Positions 43,102-51,369 are shown, numbered from the stretch's first letter. The stretch: 64,000 nucleotides of DNA from Devosia subaequoris (GCF_014197055.1 NZ_JACIEW010000008.1:1-64000); one strand, 5' to 3'. Numbers and translations: made by a program. The notes: a model not told the origin generated them from the sequence alone.

Positions 43102-43458
43102 TTAGCTTCGCGCTTTCGAACGCCGTGTTGGTGCATGGAAGGTTGGTGGCTTGGCTCTCACCCAGGTGATGAAGGCCGCGATCTCCGGATCGGCCTTGAG
43201 GCTGGCGATATCGGCAAGCCGGTTGGCCAGCTCGGTTTCCGAGAACCGGGCATGGATGGCGCTATGGCAGATCTGGTGCAGCCGTACCGTCCCTAGATGC
43301 GTGCCCCCCTTGAGACGCGGCACGAGGTGGTGCCGACTGGATTTCGCCTGGGGCGGAATGGGGCGCTCGCATAAAGGGCAGATCAAAGGCTGCCGATTTG
43401 CCGCCGCTGCATCAGCTGCAGCGATGGCCTGTTCGATCTTGCGGGCCGAGGGCCTCAC
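43102..43458 (-). CDS. HNH-family protein with zinc-binding cysteines
   Basis: This 118-residue protein has [10 protein letters not shown] at residues 27-36, then [20 protein letters not shown] and [19 protein letters not shown], giving an HNH-type beta-beta-alpha metal fold with the CxxC knuckle. It starts within the last codons of rlmN (four-base overlap), so the two are probably co-translated. It is small and lacks a target-recognition domain; cellular role unknown. It may act on nucleic acid. Confidence 0.8.
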   Translation of the reverse strand: MRPSARKIEQAIAAADAAAANRQPLICPLCERPIPPQAKSSRHHLVPRLKGGTHLGTVRLHQICHSAIHARFSETELANRLADIASLKADPEIAAFITWVRAKPPTFHAPTRRSKARS

Positions 43459-44663
43459 AGCGTCAGCAGAGCGTCCCGGTCTTTTCTGGAAAGTCGTTCG
43501 CTCTCGCTTTTGAGCTGCCCGCAGGCGGCAAAGATGTCGCGGCCGCGCGGTGTGCGGACCGGGGAGGCATAGCCGGCCTTGTTGACGATATCGGCAAAGC
43601 GCTCGATGCGGTTTGAGGGCGAGGTGCCATAGTTCGAACCGGGCCAGGGGTTGAACGGGATCAGATTGATCTTGGCCGGAATACCCGCCAGCAGCCGCAC
43701 CAGTTCACGCGCCTCGGCATCGCTGTCATTGATGCCGTCGAGCATCACATATTCGAAAGTGATGCGGCGGGCATTGGAGAGGCCCGGATAATTCTTGCAC
43801 GCCTCAAGCAGCTCCTTGAGCGGCCATTTCTTGTTGATCGGCACCAATACGTCGCGCAGATCGTCGCGTACGGCATGCAGCGAAATCGCCAGCATGACGT
43901 CGATCTCGCGGCCGGTCGGCTCGATATAGGGCACCACGCCCGAGGTCGAGAGCGTGATGCGGCGCTTGGATATCGACATGCCATCGCCAGCCGAGGCGAT
44001 CAGCAGCGCCTGCTTGACGTTCTCGTAATTATAGAGCGGTTCGCCCATGCCCATCATCACGATATTGGTGATGGCGCGGGTTTCCCCGCCGGGCACCAGG
44101 CCCCCATCGTCGGGACGCGAACCACCGGGAAAATCGCCCAGACGCTCGCGCGCCATCAGGATCTGTCCCAGGATTTCCCCCGCCGACAGATTGCGCACCA
44201 GCTTCTGCGTGCCGGTATGACAGAACGAGCAGGTCAGCGTGCAGCCCACCTGCGAAGAGACACAAAGCGTCCCGCGATCGCTTTCGGGAATGTAGACCGT
44301 TTCCACCTCGACCGCCGGCAAGTGCGGATTGGCCGGATCGCGGAAACGGAACAGCCATTTGCGCGTCCCGTCGACCGAGACCTGCTCCGAGACGATTTCA
44401 GGACGGTCGAGATTGAACGTGTCGCTGAGCTTTTGCCGCACCGGCTTGGCCACATTGGTCATGCGCTCGAAATCGGTGACCCCGTTCACATAAAGCCAGT
44501 TCCAGAGCTGGCTGGCGCGCATGCGCCCTTCCTTTTCGGAAACCACCTCATGGCTCACCAGCGTCTCAGCTAGCCCTGCCTTGGAAAGGCCGATCAGCGA
44601 CGGGCGCATGGTCGGCGCAGGACGGACGGCACTGGAATGGTCAATATTCAGCGCAAGGCTCAT
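43455..44663 (-). CDS. rlmN: Dual-specificity rRNA/tRNA adenine-C2 methyltransferase
   Basis: RlmN is a radical-SAM enzyme that methylates C2 of A2503 in 23S rRNA and A37 in tRNA. The roughly 402-residue protein shows the iron-sulfur motif [32 protein letters not shown], and the methyl-carrying cysteine region [11 protein letters not shown] at the end. The N-terminal accessory domain has [21 protein letters not shown] chose ATG 44661-44663. A GTG at 44714 with AGGAGGC close by is an alternative that would add 17 residues. Confidence 0.95.
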   Translation of the reverse strand: MSLALNIDHSSAVRPAPTMRPSLIGLSKAGLAETLVSHEVVSEKEGRMRASQLWNWLYVNGVTDFERMTNVAKPVRQKLSDTFNLDRPEIVSEQVSVDGTRKWLFRFRDPANPHLPAVEVETVYIPESDRGTLCVSSQVGCTLTCSFCHTGTQKLVRNLSAGEILGQILMARERLGDFPGGSRPDDGGLVPGGETRAITNIVMMGMGEPLYNYENVKQALLIASAGDGMSISKRRITLSTSGVVPYIEPTGREIDVMLAISLHAVRDDLRDVLVPINKKWPLKELLEACKNYPGLSNARRITFEYVMLDGINDSDAEARELVRLLAGIPAKINLIPFNPWPGSNYGTSPSNRIERFADIVNKAGYASPVRTPRGRDIFAACGQLKSESERLSRKDRDALLTL

Positions 44664-44835
44664 GGCAGGCACATGGGGCTCGACAAAAATGCGGGAAGTG
44701 CGTGCATGTAGCACAGCCTCCTATAAAGCGCAAAGCATCGCGCGCTCACGAAGCGCTGAAGAACCCGCAAGCTTTCGTTCTGGCGCCTGGGCGCCTATGA
44801 AGAAAGCAACCACCCATCCCGAAAAAAAGCGCCCA

Positions 44836-45681
44836 ATGTCCAAACCCGTCCTGCGCTTTGCGCCCAGTCCCAACGGTCCGCTGCATCTTGGCCATGCCCT
44901 TTCGGCGCTGGTCACCTGGGATGCGGCGCTGAAACTGGGTGGCACCGCGCTGCTGCGCATCGAGGATATCGACACGGCCCGCTGCAAACCTGAATACGTC
45001 GCGGGGCTGATCGAGGACCTCACTTGGCTGGGCCTCTCTTGGCCCGAGCCGGTGCTCTATCAGTCTGAGCGGTTCGAGCTCTATGCTGAGGCGGCCAACC
45101 GCTTGCGCGCCATGGATCTGCTCTATCCCTGCTTCTGCTCGCGCAGCGATATCGCGCAAAACGCCACCGGCACCGATCCCGACGGCGCCCCGCTCTATCC
45201 CGGCACCTGCCGGCATCTGAGCAATGCCGAGCGCATTGAAAGGCTTGAACGGGGCGACCCGGTGCAATTCCGGCTCGACACCGAGGCGGCCATGGCCCGC
45301 ACGGGCATGCTGAGTTTTTCCGTCGTTGGTCCGAGCGTCTTGGACCGGCCGCAAATCCGCTATGCCCGGCCCGAGCGTTGGGGCGATGTGGTGTTGCAGC
45401 GCAAGGACACGCCGACCAGCTACCATTTGAGCGTGGTGGTCGACGATGCCGCTCAGGCCATTACCCATGTCACGCGCGGCCGCGACCTCGAAGCGGCGAC
45501 CGATATCCATGTGCTGCTGCAAATGCTGCTCGGCCTGCCTACGCCGATCTATTTCTTCCACCGCCTGCTGCTTGGAGATGACGGGCAGAAACTCTCCAAG
45601 TCGAAGGGCTCGCAGAGCCTGGCGGATCTGCGGGCCCAGGGCTGGACGCCGGACGATGTGCGGCAGGCGGTTGGCCTCTAG
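44836..45681 (+). CDS. gluQ: Glutamyl-Q tRNA(Asp) synthetase
   Basis: GluQRS attaches glutamate to the queuosine base of tRNA(Asp). The 281-residue protein resembles only the catalytic half of GluRS: it has FAPSPNGPLHLGHALSALV (HIGH), the zinc-binding CFC...YPGTCRH pattern, TSYHLSVVVDDAAQAITHV, and the QKLSKSKGSQSLADL (KMSKS) loop, but no anticodon-binding domain. The start at 44836 gives the correct family opening. It is divergent from rlmN and overlaps the convergent DUF4260 gene by four bases. Confidence 0.94.
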   Translation: MSKPVLRFAPSPNGPLHLGHALSALVTWDAALKLGGTALLRIEDIDTARCKPEYVAGLIEDLTWLGLSWPEPVLYQSERFELYAEAANRLRAMDLLYPCFCSRSDIAQNATGTDPDGAPLYPGTCRHLSNAERIERLERGDPVQFRLDTEAAMARTGMLSFSVVGPSVLDRPQIRYARPERWGDVVLQRKDTPTSYHLSVVVDDAAQAITHVTRGRDLEAATDIHVLLQMLLGLPTPIYFFHRLLLGDDGQKLSKSKGSQSLADLRAQGWTPDDVRQAVGL

Positions 45682-46049
45682 CCTGTCTTGCCCAGCCGTC
45701 CCAGATGGGTGTCCTTGAAACCGGTCTCGGCCTTCAGGCCATAACCCAGCATGCGGTCAAACCCCGAATGGGCCAGCCAGAGCGCGCCCAGCGCGGACAG
45801 CAAAGGCAAGCCCAGCAGCCCGCCCAGCGCCATTAGTCCGACCCCGAGCGCATAGACATGGGCCAGATTATAAATCCAGGCCCCGCTCTTGGCTCCGGCC
45901 CCATAGGCGAAAAAGCTCAAATCCGGCGCAAAGAACACCAGCAGGGCAGCCCACCAGGGCAATACCGGCGTCATCTGCCCGTAAAACGCCAGCGCGGCGA
46001 TGAACACCAATCCGCCCTCGACCCGCTGCCAGACAATAACGTCTTTCAT
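45678..46049 (-). CDS. DUF4260 membrane protein
   Basis: This 123-residue protein has three or four hydrophobic segments (GGLVFIAALAFYGQM, PWWAALLVFFAPDLSFFAYG, YALGVGLMALGGLLGLPLLS) and ends LAHSGFDRMLGYGLKAETGF then KDTHLGRLG, which is the DUF4260 signature. Function is unknown. It is 17 bases downstream of the epimerase gene on the same strand, so the two are likely co-transcribed. Confidence 0.85.
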   Translation of the reverse strand: MKDVIVWQRVEGGLVFIAALAFYGQMTPVLPWWAALLVFFAPDLSFFAYGAGAKSGAWIYNLAHVYALGVGLMALGGLLGLPLLSALGALWLAHSGFDRMLGYGLKAETGFKDTHLGRLGKTG

Positions 46050-46066
46050 CGCATGATCTCCCAGGC

Positions 46067-47026
46067 TCAGGCCGCGTGCCGAGCAGCCGACCGGTCTGCG
46101 ACCAATTCGGTGACCGTCTCGGCAACAGCCGTCTCAATGGGCGTGGTGAAGCCGGGACCGAGCAAGCTATCGAGCCGCGGATCGACCAGCTCCATTTCGT
46201 TCAGCCACAAATAGCGCATGCGATAGATGTCGCGCATCACCGGGTTCAACAGGCCCGCCGCGCGCAGCATCCACCAGGGCAGCGGCGCAATCCTGACCGG
46301 CCCGGGCAGGACGTTCTGTATGGCAGCCATGATTTGTCCATGGCTCACCCAATGACCGGCAAAATGGAAGTTCTCGAACCTCTTCATCTCGGAACGCCGC
46401 GCGGCCAGAACAGTAAAGGCGCGCGCCAGATCGGGCAGATAGGCCCAGCTATGGCGTGTTTCGAGGTCGCCCAGATGGTAGAGCCGCCCCTTGGCGTAGT
46501 CCATCAGCATGGCCGCATCGAACCATTCGTCCCGATTGCCGGGCCCGAAGAAATCCCCGGCCCGCAGGATGATCACCTGAAACCCATGGTTCTCGGCCGC
46601 TTGGCGGAGCATCTGCTCGAGCCGGATGCGGATTTCGCCGCGCGGTTTTTCCCCACTCTGGCGCAGGCCAGGGGCAATGGTGCGGTCGCCAGCGCGGTAG
46701 TTGTAGATCGTGCCGGGAAACAGCAGCGTCTTGCCACTGCCCGCCATGACATCGATCACCACCTGCAATTGCTTCTCGGCCCGTCCGTTGCCCCACTGGT
46801 CGTAGCGCAGATGCAGCGCCTGCACGACAATATCGGCTTCCGCAATCGCCGCGCGGACCGCCGCGACCTCGTCCGCATCACCCTTGAAAAAATGCGTGCC
46901 CGTGACCGGCTTGCGATTGCTGCGCCCCAAGCCGGTCACCTCCCAGCCGGCATCGCGGAAGGCGATCATCGCCGCATTGCCGATATGGCCATTGCTGCCC
47001 AGAATAGTCACTTTTCCGTTTTGCAT
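46067..47026 (-). CDS. NAD(P)-dependent epimerase/SDR-family protein
   Basis: This 319-residue extended-SDR-like protein begins KVTILGSNGHIGNAAMIAFR, with GxxGxxG as the cofactor loop, then GLGRSNRK as a possible phosphate-binding signal for NADPH. Later segments are LFPGTIYNYRAGD (with the active Tyr region), ILRAGDFFGPGNRDEWFDAA and SWAYLPDLARAF. It probably acts on a small carbonyl or nucleotide-sugar-like substrate. It is divergent from a LysR gene, a typical regulator-target pair. The ATG at 47024-47026 follows GGGAGC. Confidence 0.85.
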   Translation of the reverse strand: MQNGKVTILGSNGHIGNAAMIAFRDAGWEVTGLGRSNRKPVTGTHFFKGDADEVAAVRAAIAEADIVVQALHLRYDQWGNGRAEKQLQVVIDVMAGSGKTLLFPGTIYNYRAGDRTIAPGLRQSGEKPRGEIRIRLEQMLRQAAENHGFQVIILRAGDFFGPGNRDEWFDAAMLMDYAKGRLYHLGDLETRHSWAYLPDLARAFTVLAARRSEMKRFENFHFAGHWVSHGQIMAAIQNVLPGPVRIAPLPWWMLRAAGLLNPVMRDIYRMRYLWLNEMELVDPRLDSLLGPGFTTPIETAVAETVTELVADRSAARHAA

Positions 47027-47114
47027 TTCGTGCTCCCTGCTGTTGCTGGCGAGCAAGATGAACGCTACGCTGGCGAATGGCGATTGCGCAAATTTCTCGG
47101 TTTAACATTCAATA

Positions 47115-48029
47115 ATGAATAGTACCCCCGACTGGTCCCTGTGGCGCAGCTTTGCGGCGGTGATTGCCGAAGGCTCACTCTCGGCTGCCGCGCGCCAATT
47201 GGGGCTCAGCCAGCCCACGCTTGGGCGACATATCGAGGCGCTCGAAGCCGCATTGGGCCTTTCACTCTTTGAGCGCAGCCTGACCGGCCTCAAGCCCAAT
47301 GCCACCGCTCTTAAGCTCTATGGCTCGGTTGACCGCGCCCGCTCTGCCCTTGCCGAAGCCTCGATCCTGGCCGCCGGCGCCCAGGACGAAGCCGGCGGCA
47401 CTGTGCGACTGACCGCCAGCACCATGATTTCCAATTATGTGCTGCCAGAGATTCTGGCCGGCATTCGCCGCACCCATCCGCGCATCGCGATTGAATCGGT
47501 GCCCACTGATTCAGCGGAAAACCTGTTGATGCGCGAGGCCGATATCGCCGTGCGCATGTTCCGGCCCACCCAGCTCGAACTGGTTACCCGGCATCTGGGC
47601 GACATTCCGCTGGTCCCGGTAGCCCATGAGAGCTATCTGGCCCGGCGCGGTACGCCCACCACGCTCAACCAGCTCTGGGATCATGACCTATTGGGTTACG
47701 ACCGGGCCGACGCGGTGATCCGTCATGCCCGGTCGCTGGGGTTCGAGGTGACGCGCGACCATTTCCCTGTGCGCTCGGACGACCAGCCGCATTTGTGGGA
47801 ATTGCTGCGGGCAGGCCTGGGCACCGGCTTTGCGCAACTCAATCTGGCGCGCCGCACACCGGGGCTGGTGGTGTTGCCGCTGGACCTGGCCATCCCGCCT
47901 TTGCCCATCTGGCTCACAACGCACAGGGAATTGTTCACCTCGCACAGAATTCGTGCCATTTATGATGCTGTCGCGGAGGGTCTGACCGCCTATATCAAGA
48001 GCGATCCAATCTCGCCTCCCTTACGTTAA
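47115..48029 (+). CDS. LysR-family transcriptional regulator
   Basis: This 304-residue regulator has an N-terminal winged helix (LWRSFAAVIAEGSLSAAARQ, LGLSQPTLGRHIEALEAALG) and a periplasmic-binding-protein-like effector domain starting near residue 90. It is divergent from the epimerase/DUF4260 pair with an 88-base intergenic region and most likely controls it. The inducer is unknown. Confidence 0.92.
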   Translation: MNSTPDWSLWRSFAAVIAEGSLSAAARQLGLSQPTLGRHIEALEAALGLSLFERSLTGLKPNATALKLYGSVDRARSALAEASILAAGAQDEAGGTVRLTASTMISNYVLPEILAGIRRTHPRIAIESVPTDSAENLLMREADIAVRMFRPTQLELVTRHLGDIPLVPVAHESYLARRGTPTTLNQLWDHDLLGYDRADAVIRHARSLGFEVTRDHFPVRSDDQPHLWELLRAGLGTGFAQLNLARRTPGLVVLPLDLAIPPLPIWLTTHRELFTSHRIRAIYDAVAEGLTAYIKSDPISPPLR

Positions 48030-48036
48030 GGCTATC

Positions 48037-48231
48037 ATGGAAACCCTAGTTAACATCGCCATCGCTCTGGCCCTGCTGTTCGTCGTCATTGTTCTGGGCA
48101 TGGGCCTTTGGAACATGCTCAAGGGCGGCCCGGGCAATACCAGCCAGCGCCTGATGCGCCTGCGCGTCATCGGCCAAGGTGTGGCCCTGGTCCTACTCCT
48201 GGGTGCGCTCTTCTTCTTTGGCCGCGGCTAG
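48037..48231 (+). CDS. HIG1-domain twin-transmembrane protein
   Basis: This 64-residue protein has two membrane helices (NIAIALALLFVVIVLGMGLW and VIGQGVALVLLLGALFFFG) joined by a loop that carries RLMRLRVIGQG, the RxRxxxQ core of the hypoxia-induced HIG1 domain. In alphaproteobacteria and mitochondria such proteins bind respiratory complexes. It lies eight bases after the LysR gene and 21 bases before the adenosyltransferase gene. Confidence 0.88.
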   Translation: METLVNIAIALALLFVVIVLGMGLWNMLKGGPGNTSQRLMRLRVIGQGVALVLLLGALFFFGRG

Positions 48232-48252
48232 ATCGGGCGCTTGGGGGGCATC

Positions 48253-48846
48253 ATGGTCAAGCTCAATACGATCTATACCCGTACCGGCGATGCCGGCACG
48301 ACGGGGCTGGTGCGCGGTCCGCGCCGCAGCAAGCATGATCTGCGGGTCGAGGCCTACGGAACGGTAGAGGAAGCCAATGCCTTTGTCGGCCAGGCACGCC
48401 TGACTGCTGCCACCCGACCGCGCATCGATGCGGTGCTCGCACGCATTCAAAACGATCTGTTCGATCTCGGCTCGGATCTGGCGACACCGGGTGCCGATGC
48501 GCCCGATGCCGAATATCCCAGCCTGCGCATCCGCCCGGTCCAGACGATCTGGCTCGAGCAGCAGATCGATCAATTCAACGCCGCTCTCACACCGCTCACC
48601 AGCTTCATCCTGCCCGGCGGAACGCCCTTGTCGGTTTCGCTGCATTTGGCTCGCACGGTGACCCGCCGGGCCGAACGGCTGGTTGCTGCGCTGCTTGAGG
48701 CCGAACCCGATACCAGTGCGGAAGCGTTGCGCTATCTCAACCGGCTGTCCGATTTGCTTTTCGTGCTTGGTCGCGTGGCCAATGACAATGGCGCGGGCGA
48801 CGTCTTGTGGGTGCCGGGCAATTATGGCGACGTGGCAAAAGGCTGA
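48253..48846 (+). CDS. PduO-type cob(I)yrinic acid a,c-diamide adenosyltransferase
   Basis: This 197-residue enzyme transfers the adenosyl group of ATP to cob(I)alamin. It has the PduO/MMAB hallmarks KLNTIYTRTGDAGTTGL near the N-terminus (ATP site), EEANAFVGQARLTA, ILPGGTPLSVSLHLARTVTR and RRAERLV, then LNRLSDLLFVLGRVAN. ATG 48253 follows a G-rich leader. The rhomboid gene begins 38 bases after its stop. Confidence 0.93.
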   Translation: MVKLNTIYTRTGDAGTTGLVRGPRRSKHDLRVEAYGTVEEANAFVGQARLTAATRPRIDAVLARIQNDLFDLGSDLATPGADAPDAEYPSLRIRPVQTIWLEQQIDQFNAALTPLTSFILPGGTPLSVSLHLARTVTRRAERLVAALLEAEPDTSAEALRYLNRLSDLLFVLGRVANDNGAGDVLWVPGNYGDVAKG

Positions 48847-48884
48847 GCCGCCCAGCTCTTTTCGCGCAGCATTGGAGACTGGCC

Positions 48885-49568
48885 CTGTTTCTGCCCCTGC
48901 ATGACACCAATCCTATCCGCCATGTCGATTTCCCCTTCGTCACCTATGGGCTGATGGGCGTGACGATCCTGTTTTTCCTGGTGCAGTCGGTCCTGCCCCC
49001 GGCAGCTTTTGACCAGGCAACCATCAATTTCGGCATGATCCCGATCGTGGTGCGCGATCTCTATCCCCAGCCCGTGCCCTGGCTGCCCGACTGGGCGAAC
49101 CTGGTCACTTACGCGTTCCTGCATGCCGACTGGATGCACCTGCTTTCCAACATGCTGTTTCTATGGGTGTTTGGCGACAATATCGAAGACGCCTTCGGGC
49201 ACTTCAAATTCCTGATCTTCTATCTCGCCTGCGCGGTTCTGGCCGCTCTCGCGCACCTGCTGTTCAATCTCGATGGCAATGGTCCACTGATCGGCGCTTC
49301 AGGCGCCGTGGCCGGGGTCATGGGAGCCTATATCCTGCTCTATCCCCATGCCCGGGTCTTCGTTCTGGCCCGCATTGTCTGGCTTATTCCGCTGCCGGTG
49401 CCCGCCTTCTGGATGCTCGGCTTCTGGATCGCCACCCAGCTTTTCTTTGTCGTCATGGGCTCGGATGAGCCGGTCGCCTGGTGGGCGCATCTGGGTGGGT
49501 TCGCCGCTGGGCTTGTGCTGGCCCCGCTGTTCAAGAGTCGCAATGTGCCGCTATTTGGTGGGCGCTAG
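48885..49568 (+). CDS. Rhomboid-family intramembrane serine protease
   Basis: This roughly 227-residue membrane protease has catalytic Ser in GPLIGASGAVAGVMGAY and His in WWAHLGGFAAGLVLAPLF, plus the conserved YAFLHADWMHLLSNMLFLWV (HxxxN) motif. Expected N-terminus is FLPLHDTNPIRHVDFPFVTY. No ATG, GTG or TTG lies where it should; CTG at 48885, preceded by TTGGAGACTGGCC, is the best candidate. The only upstream standard start in frame is a GTG inside the adenosyltransferase gene at 48807. Substrate unknown. Confidence 0.88.
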   Translation: MFLPLHDTNPIRHVDFPFVTYGLMGVTILFFLVQSVLPPAAFDQATINFGMIPIVVRDLYPQPVPWLPDWANLVTYAFLHADWMHLLSNMLFLWVFGDNIEDAFGHFKFLIFYLACAVLAALAHLLFNLDGNGPLIGASGAVAGVMGAYILLYPHARVFVLARIVWLIPLPVPAFWMLGFWIATQLFFVVMGSDEPVAWWAHLGGFAAGLVLAPLFKSRNVPLFGGR

Positions 49569-49660
49569 GTTCAATTGTCCGCAAATGCGGGCAAGCAGCC
49601 AATAAAGTCTTAACCCGGCTTAACTAGTCTGGCCTCGACCCAAGCATCAGGACCGGACCG

Positions 49661-49852
49661 TTGAACACCGATCTTTCCACCAATTTGCTGACCGCACAAA
49701 CGGCGCTGACGCAGAATTCGGTACAGATTGCCGTGTTCAAGAAGGCCCATGAGATGGAATCGAATTTGCTCAACTCGTTGATGCAGACGGCCCTGGATGC
49801 TCCGCCGGCGCCACCGCCCGGCCAGGGCCTCAAGATCGACAGGCAGGCCTGA
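49661..49852 (+). CDS. YjfB-like putative motility protein
   Basis: This 63-residue protein begins MNTDLSTNLLTAQTALTQNS and continues VQIAVFKKAHEMESNLLNSL, matching the small YjfB 'putative motility protein' family with its VQIxVxKKAxE core. A proline-rich tail follows (DAPPAPPPGQGLKIDRQA). TTG start behind AGGACCGG. It stands at the left end of the second chemotaxis block, which fits a motility role, though the family's function is unproven. Confidence 0.7.
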   Translation: MNTDLSTNLLTAQTALTQNSVQIAVFKKAHEMESNLLNSLMQTALDAPPAPPPGQGLKIDRQA

Positions 49853-49861
49853 GGCCATGCC

Positions 49862-50071
49862 ATGGGCCGCTCTCTCGGCATTTCCCCGTCCATCATGATC
49901 AACCGCATGGTGTATGAGCGTGGTGGCCCGCAAGATGGGCATCTGCTCGAGGTGGCCCGTCTGCGCGCTGAACTGCGGCAGGCCCAGGCGCACAATGCCA
50001 GCTCGCCCGTGCCCACCGTCAAGCCGACCGAAACGCCCATCAATGGCGCGGAAGTCGACTTGCTGATTTAG
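49862..50071 (+). CDS. Hypothetical small protein
   Basis: This 69-residue protein starts MGRSLGISPSIMINRMVYER ten bases after the YjfB-like gene, has a charged helix LLEVARLRAELRQAQAH, and ends ETPINGAEVDLLI. A terminator hairpin follows immediately. The position and the absence of internal stops support coding, but I recognise no family. Confidence 0.5.
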   Translation: MGRSLGISPSIMINRMVYERGGPQDGHLLEVARLRAELRQAQAHNASSPVPTVKPTETPINGAEVDLLI

Positions 50072-50076
50072 CGGCC

Positions 50077-50099
50077 AAAAGGGGTACATCGCCCTTTTT
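50077..50099 (+). terminator. Terminator after the YjfB-like pair
   Basis: AAAAGGG (50077-50083) and CCCTTTT (50092-50098) form a 7-base stem with an 8-base loop and end in TTTTT, six bases after the stop of the 69-residue gene. It closes the two-gene plus-strand unit. Confidence 0.75.
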
Positions 50100-50124
50100 G
50101 TCTGAGGTTCGTACCTCTCCAACC

Positions 50125-50147
50125 ACAAAAAGGCGCACGAGGCGCCA
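50125..50147 (-). terminator. Terminator after the CheT-like gene
   Basis: On the minus strand GGCGC-CTCGT-GCGCC is followed by TTTTTGTGG, an intrinsic terminator located 29 bases after the stop of the minus-strand gene at 50176. Confidence 0.8.
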
Positions 50148-50175
50148 GCGCGATAAAAAATCCGAAGCGGAGGAG

Positions 50176-50529
50176 CTAGAACAGCTCGGCGTCGCCATGG
50201 CCGGAATGGGCGGCGATGCCGGACAGAGCCGGTACGCGCAATTCGTCCAGCGTCAGGCTGGCCCAGATTTCATCATAGACACTGTCCGGGGCCGTGGGTG
50301 GCAAAAGCGCAAACTGGCGCACGGCCAGAGCCATATTGTGGCAGCGCTGCTCGATTCGGTCCTGGCCCTGAAGGGCTGTGATGATCAGTTGCACGGCTTC
50401 CCGAACGCTCGGGTCCTTGCTGATTTGCTTTTCGGCGAGCAATTCGAGCGCTTCGGTGATGCCTTCTAGCATGGAAGCGGTCTGCCGCGCCGTCTCGTCC
50501 AATTCTCGTGCGAGTTTCTGCAGTGACAT
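50176..50529 (-). CDS. CheT/CheZ-like candidate chemotaxis phosphatase
   Basis: This 117-residue, mostly helical protein has LARELDETARQTASMLEGIT, VREAVQLIITALQGQDRIEQ and RCHNMALAVRQFA, and ends HGDAELF. Residues Asp57 and Gln61 form DRIEQ, the D-x3-Q catalytic motif of CheZ phosphatases and of rhizobial CheT, set in a helix as expected. In rhizobia a small CheT follows cheD; here the gene is immediately next to cheD but divergent. I infer that it dephosphorylates CheY, without experimental support in this organism. It has its own terminator. Confidence 0.65.
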   Translation of the reverse strand: MSLQKLARELDETARQTASMLEGITEALELLAEKQISKDPSVREAVQLIITALQGQDRIEQRCHNMALAVRQFALLPPTAPDSVYDEIWASLTLDELRVPALSGIAAHSGHGDAELF

Positions 50530-50624
50530 TAAAAATTCCCTGGCCCTGATCGCACAACCCTATAGCGCAATTTCTAAACCTCTCCTTGCTCGATAGGACA
50601 TAGCCAGCGAACTCGTAGGTCGTG

Positions 50625-50641
50625 GTTAGCAATTGGCTAAC
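50625..50641. promoter_or_regulatory. Dyad between the CheT-like gene and cheD
   Basis: TTAGC-AATTG-GCTAA is an inverted repeat within GTTAGCAATTGGCTAAC. The first ten bases, GTTAGCAATT, also occur at 24919-24928 upstream of cheS, so it may bind a regulator shared by both chemotaxis blocks. It overlaps a potential TTG start for cheD at 50633, which favours the later cheD start. Confidence 0.45.
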
Positions 50642-50695
50642 GAGTTTACCTCTACCATCCGAACCAATTCGCCCGCAGAGGTAAATCAAGACGAC

Positions 50696-51286
50696 ATGCC
50701 CCCGACCAATACTCTGCCACCCGAGTTCGACCGCGGCGTGGTGACGACGGTTCACCAAGGTGATTGCCATGTTTCAAACGCTGCCGACGTGACCTTCTCA
50801 ACCGTTCTGGGGTCGTGCATTTCGGCCTGTGTCCGTGACCGGGCGGCCCTGGTTGGCGGCATGAATCACTTCCTGCTCGCCGAGCAGTCGGGATCGGCCA
50901 AAGACCGCTACGGGGCGTCCGCCCGTTATGGGGCCTTTGCCATGGAGCAGTTGATTAACAAGGTGCTTTCGCAGGGCTCGGGCCGCAAGGCCAACCTCGA
51001 AATCAAAATCTTCGGGGGCGGCAAGATCAACTCGGCGCTCGATGATGTCGGTGCCAAGAACATCGAATTCGTGCGCCAGTTCCTGATTGATGAAGGCTAT
51101 GTGGCTACCAGCGAGGATCTGGGCGGCAGCTTTGCCCGCCGCGTGCTGTTCAAACCTCATTCCGGGCGGGCCTTCGTCAAGCGGCTCGACAGCGATGCCG
51201 GAGCCAATGTGGCACAAGAAGAACTGGCGATCGCTCGGCGCCGCGTGGTGGTGCCGGCACCGGTGGACGATATCGAACTGTTCTAG
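50696..51286 (+). CDS. cheD: Chemoreceptor glutamine deamidase CheD
   Basis: CheD deamidates specific glutamines in chemoreceptors and interacts with CheC/CheY systems. The 196-residue protein has catalytic Cys41 in VLGSCISACVRD, His58 in GGMNHFLL and a Thr (about 36) in FSTVLGSC. The conserved KIFGGGKINSALDDVGAKN is also present. I use ATG 50696, with GAGG upstream; a TTG at 50633 lies in the dyad. It starts the second plus-strand chemotaxis run. Confidence 0.9.
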   Translation: MPPTNTLPPEFDRGVVTTVHQGDCHVSNAADVTFSTVLGSCISACVRDRAALVGGMNHFLLAEQSGSAKDRYGASARYGAFAMEQLINKVLSQGSGRKANLEIKIFGGGKINSALDDVGAKNIEFVRQFLIDEGYVATSEDLGGSFARRVLFKPHSGRAFVKRLDSDAGANVAQEELAIARRRVVVPAPVDDIELF

Positions 51287-51361
51287 TTCCTGGCCGCTTC
51301 TTGGCGTGCCCGGGGCGGGCTTACGAAAGTCTTACTGCTGCGCCTAACCTTATAGATTTGA

Positions 51362-51369
51362 TTAACCAT
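51362..51369 (+). promoter_or_regulatory. CtrA-like half site upstream of the chemoreceptor gene
   Basis: TTAACCAT, the eight-base CtrA site variant known from Caulobacter, occurs 20 bases before the receptor start at 51390, within an A/T-rich segment (TATAGATTTGATTAACCATT). In alphaproteobacteria CtrA often controls motility genes. One short match can arise by chance. Confidence 0.35.
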
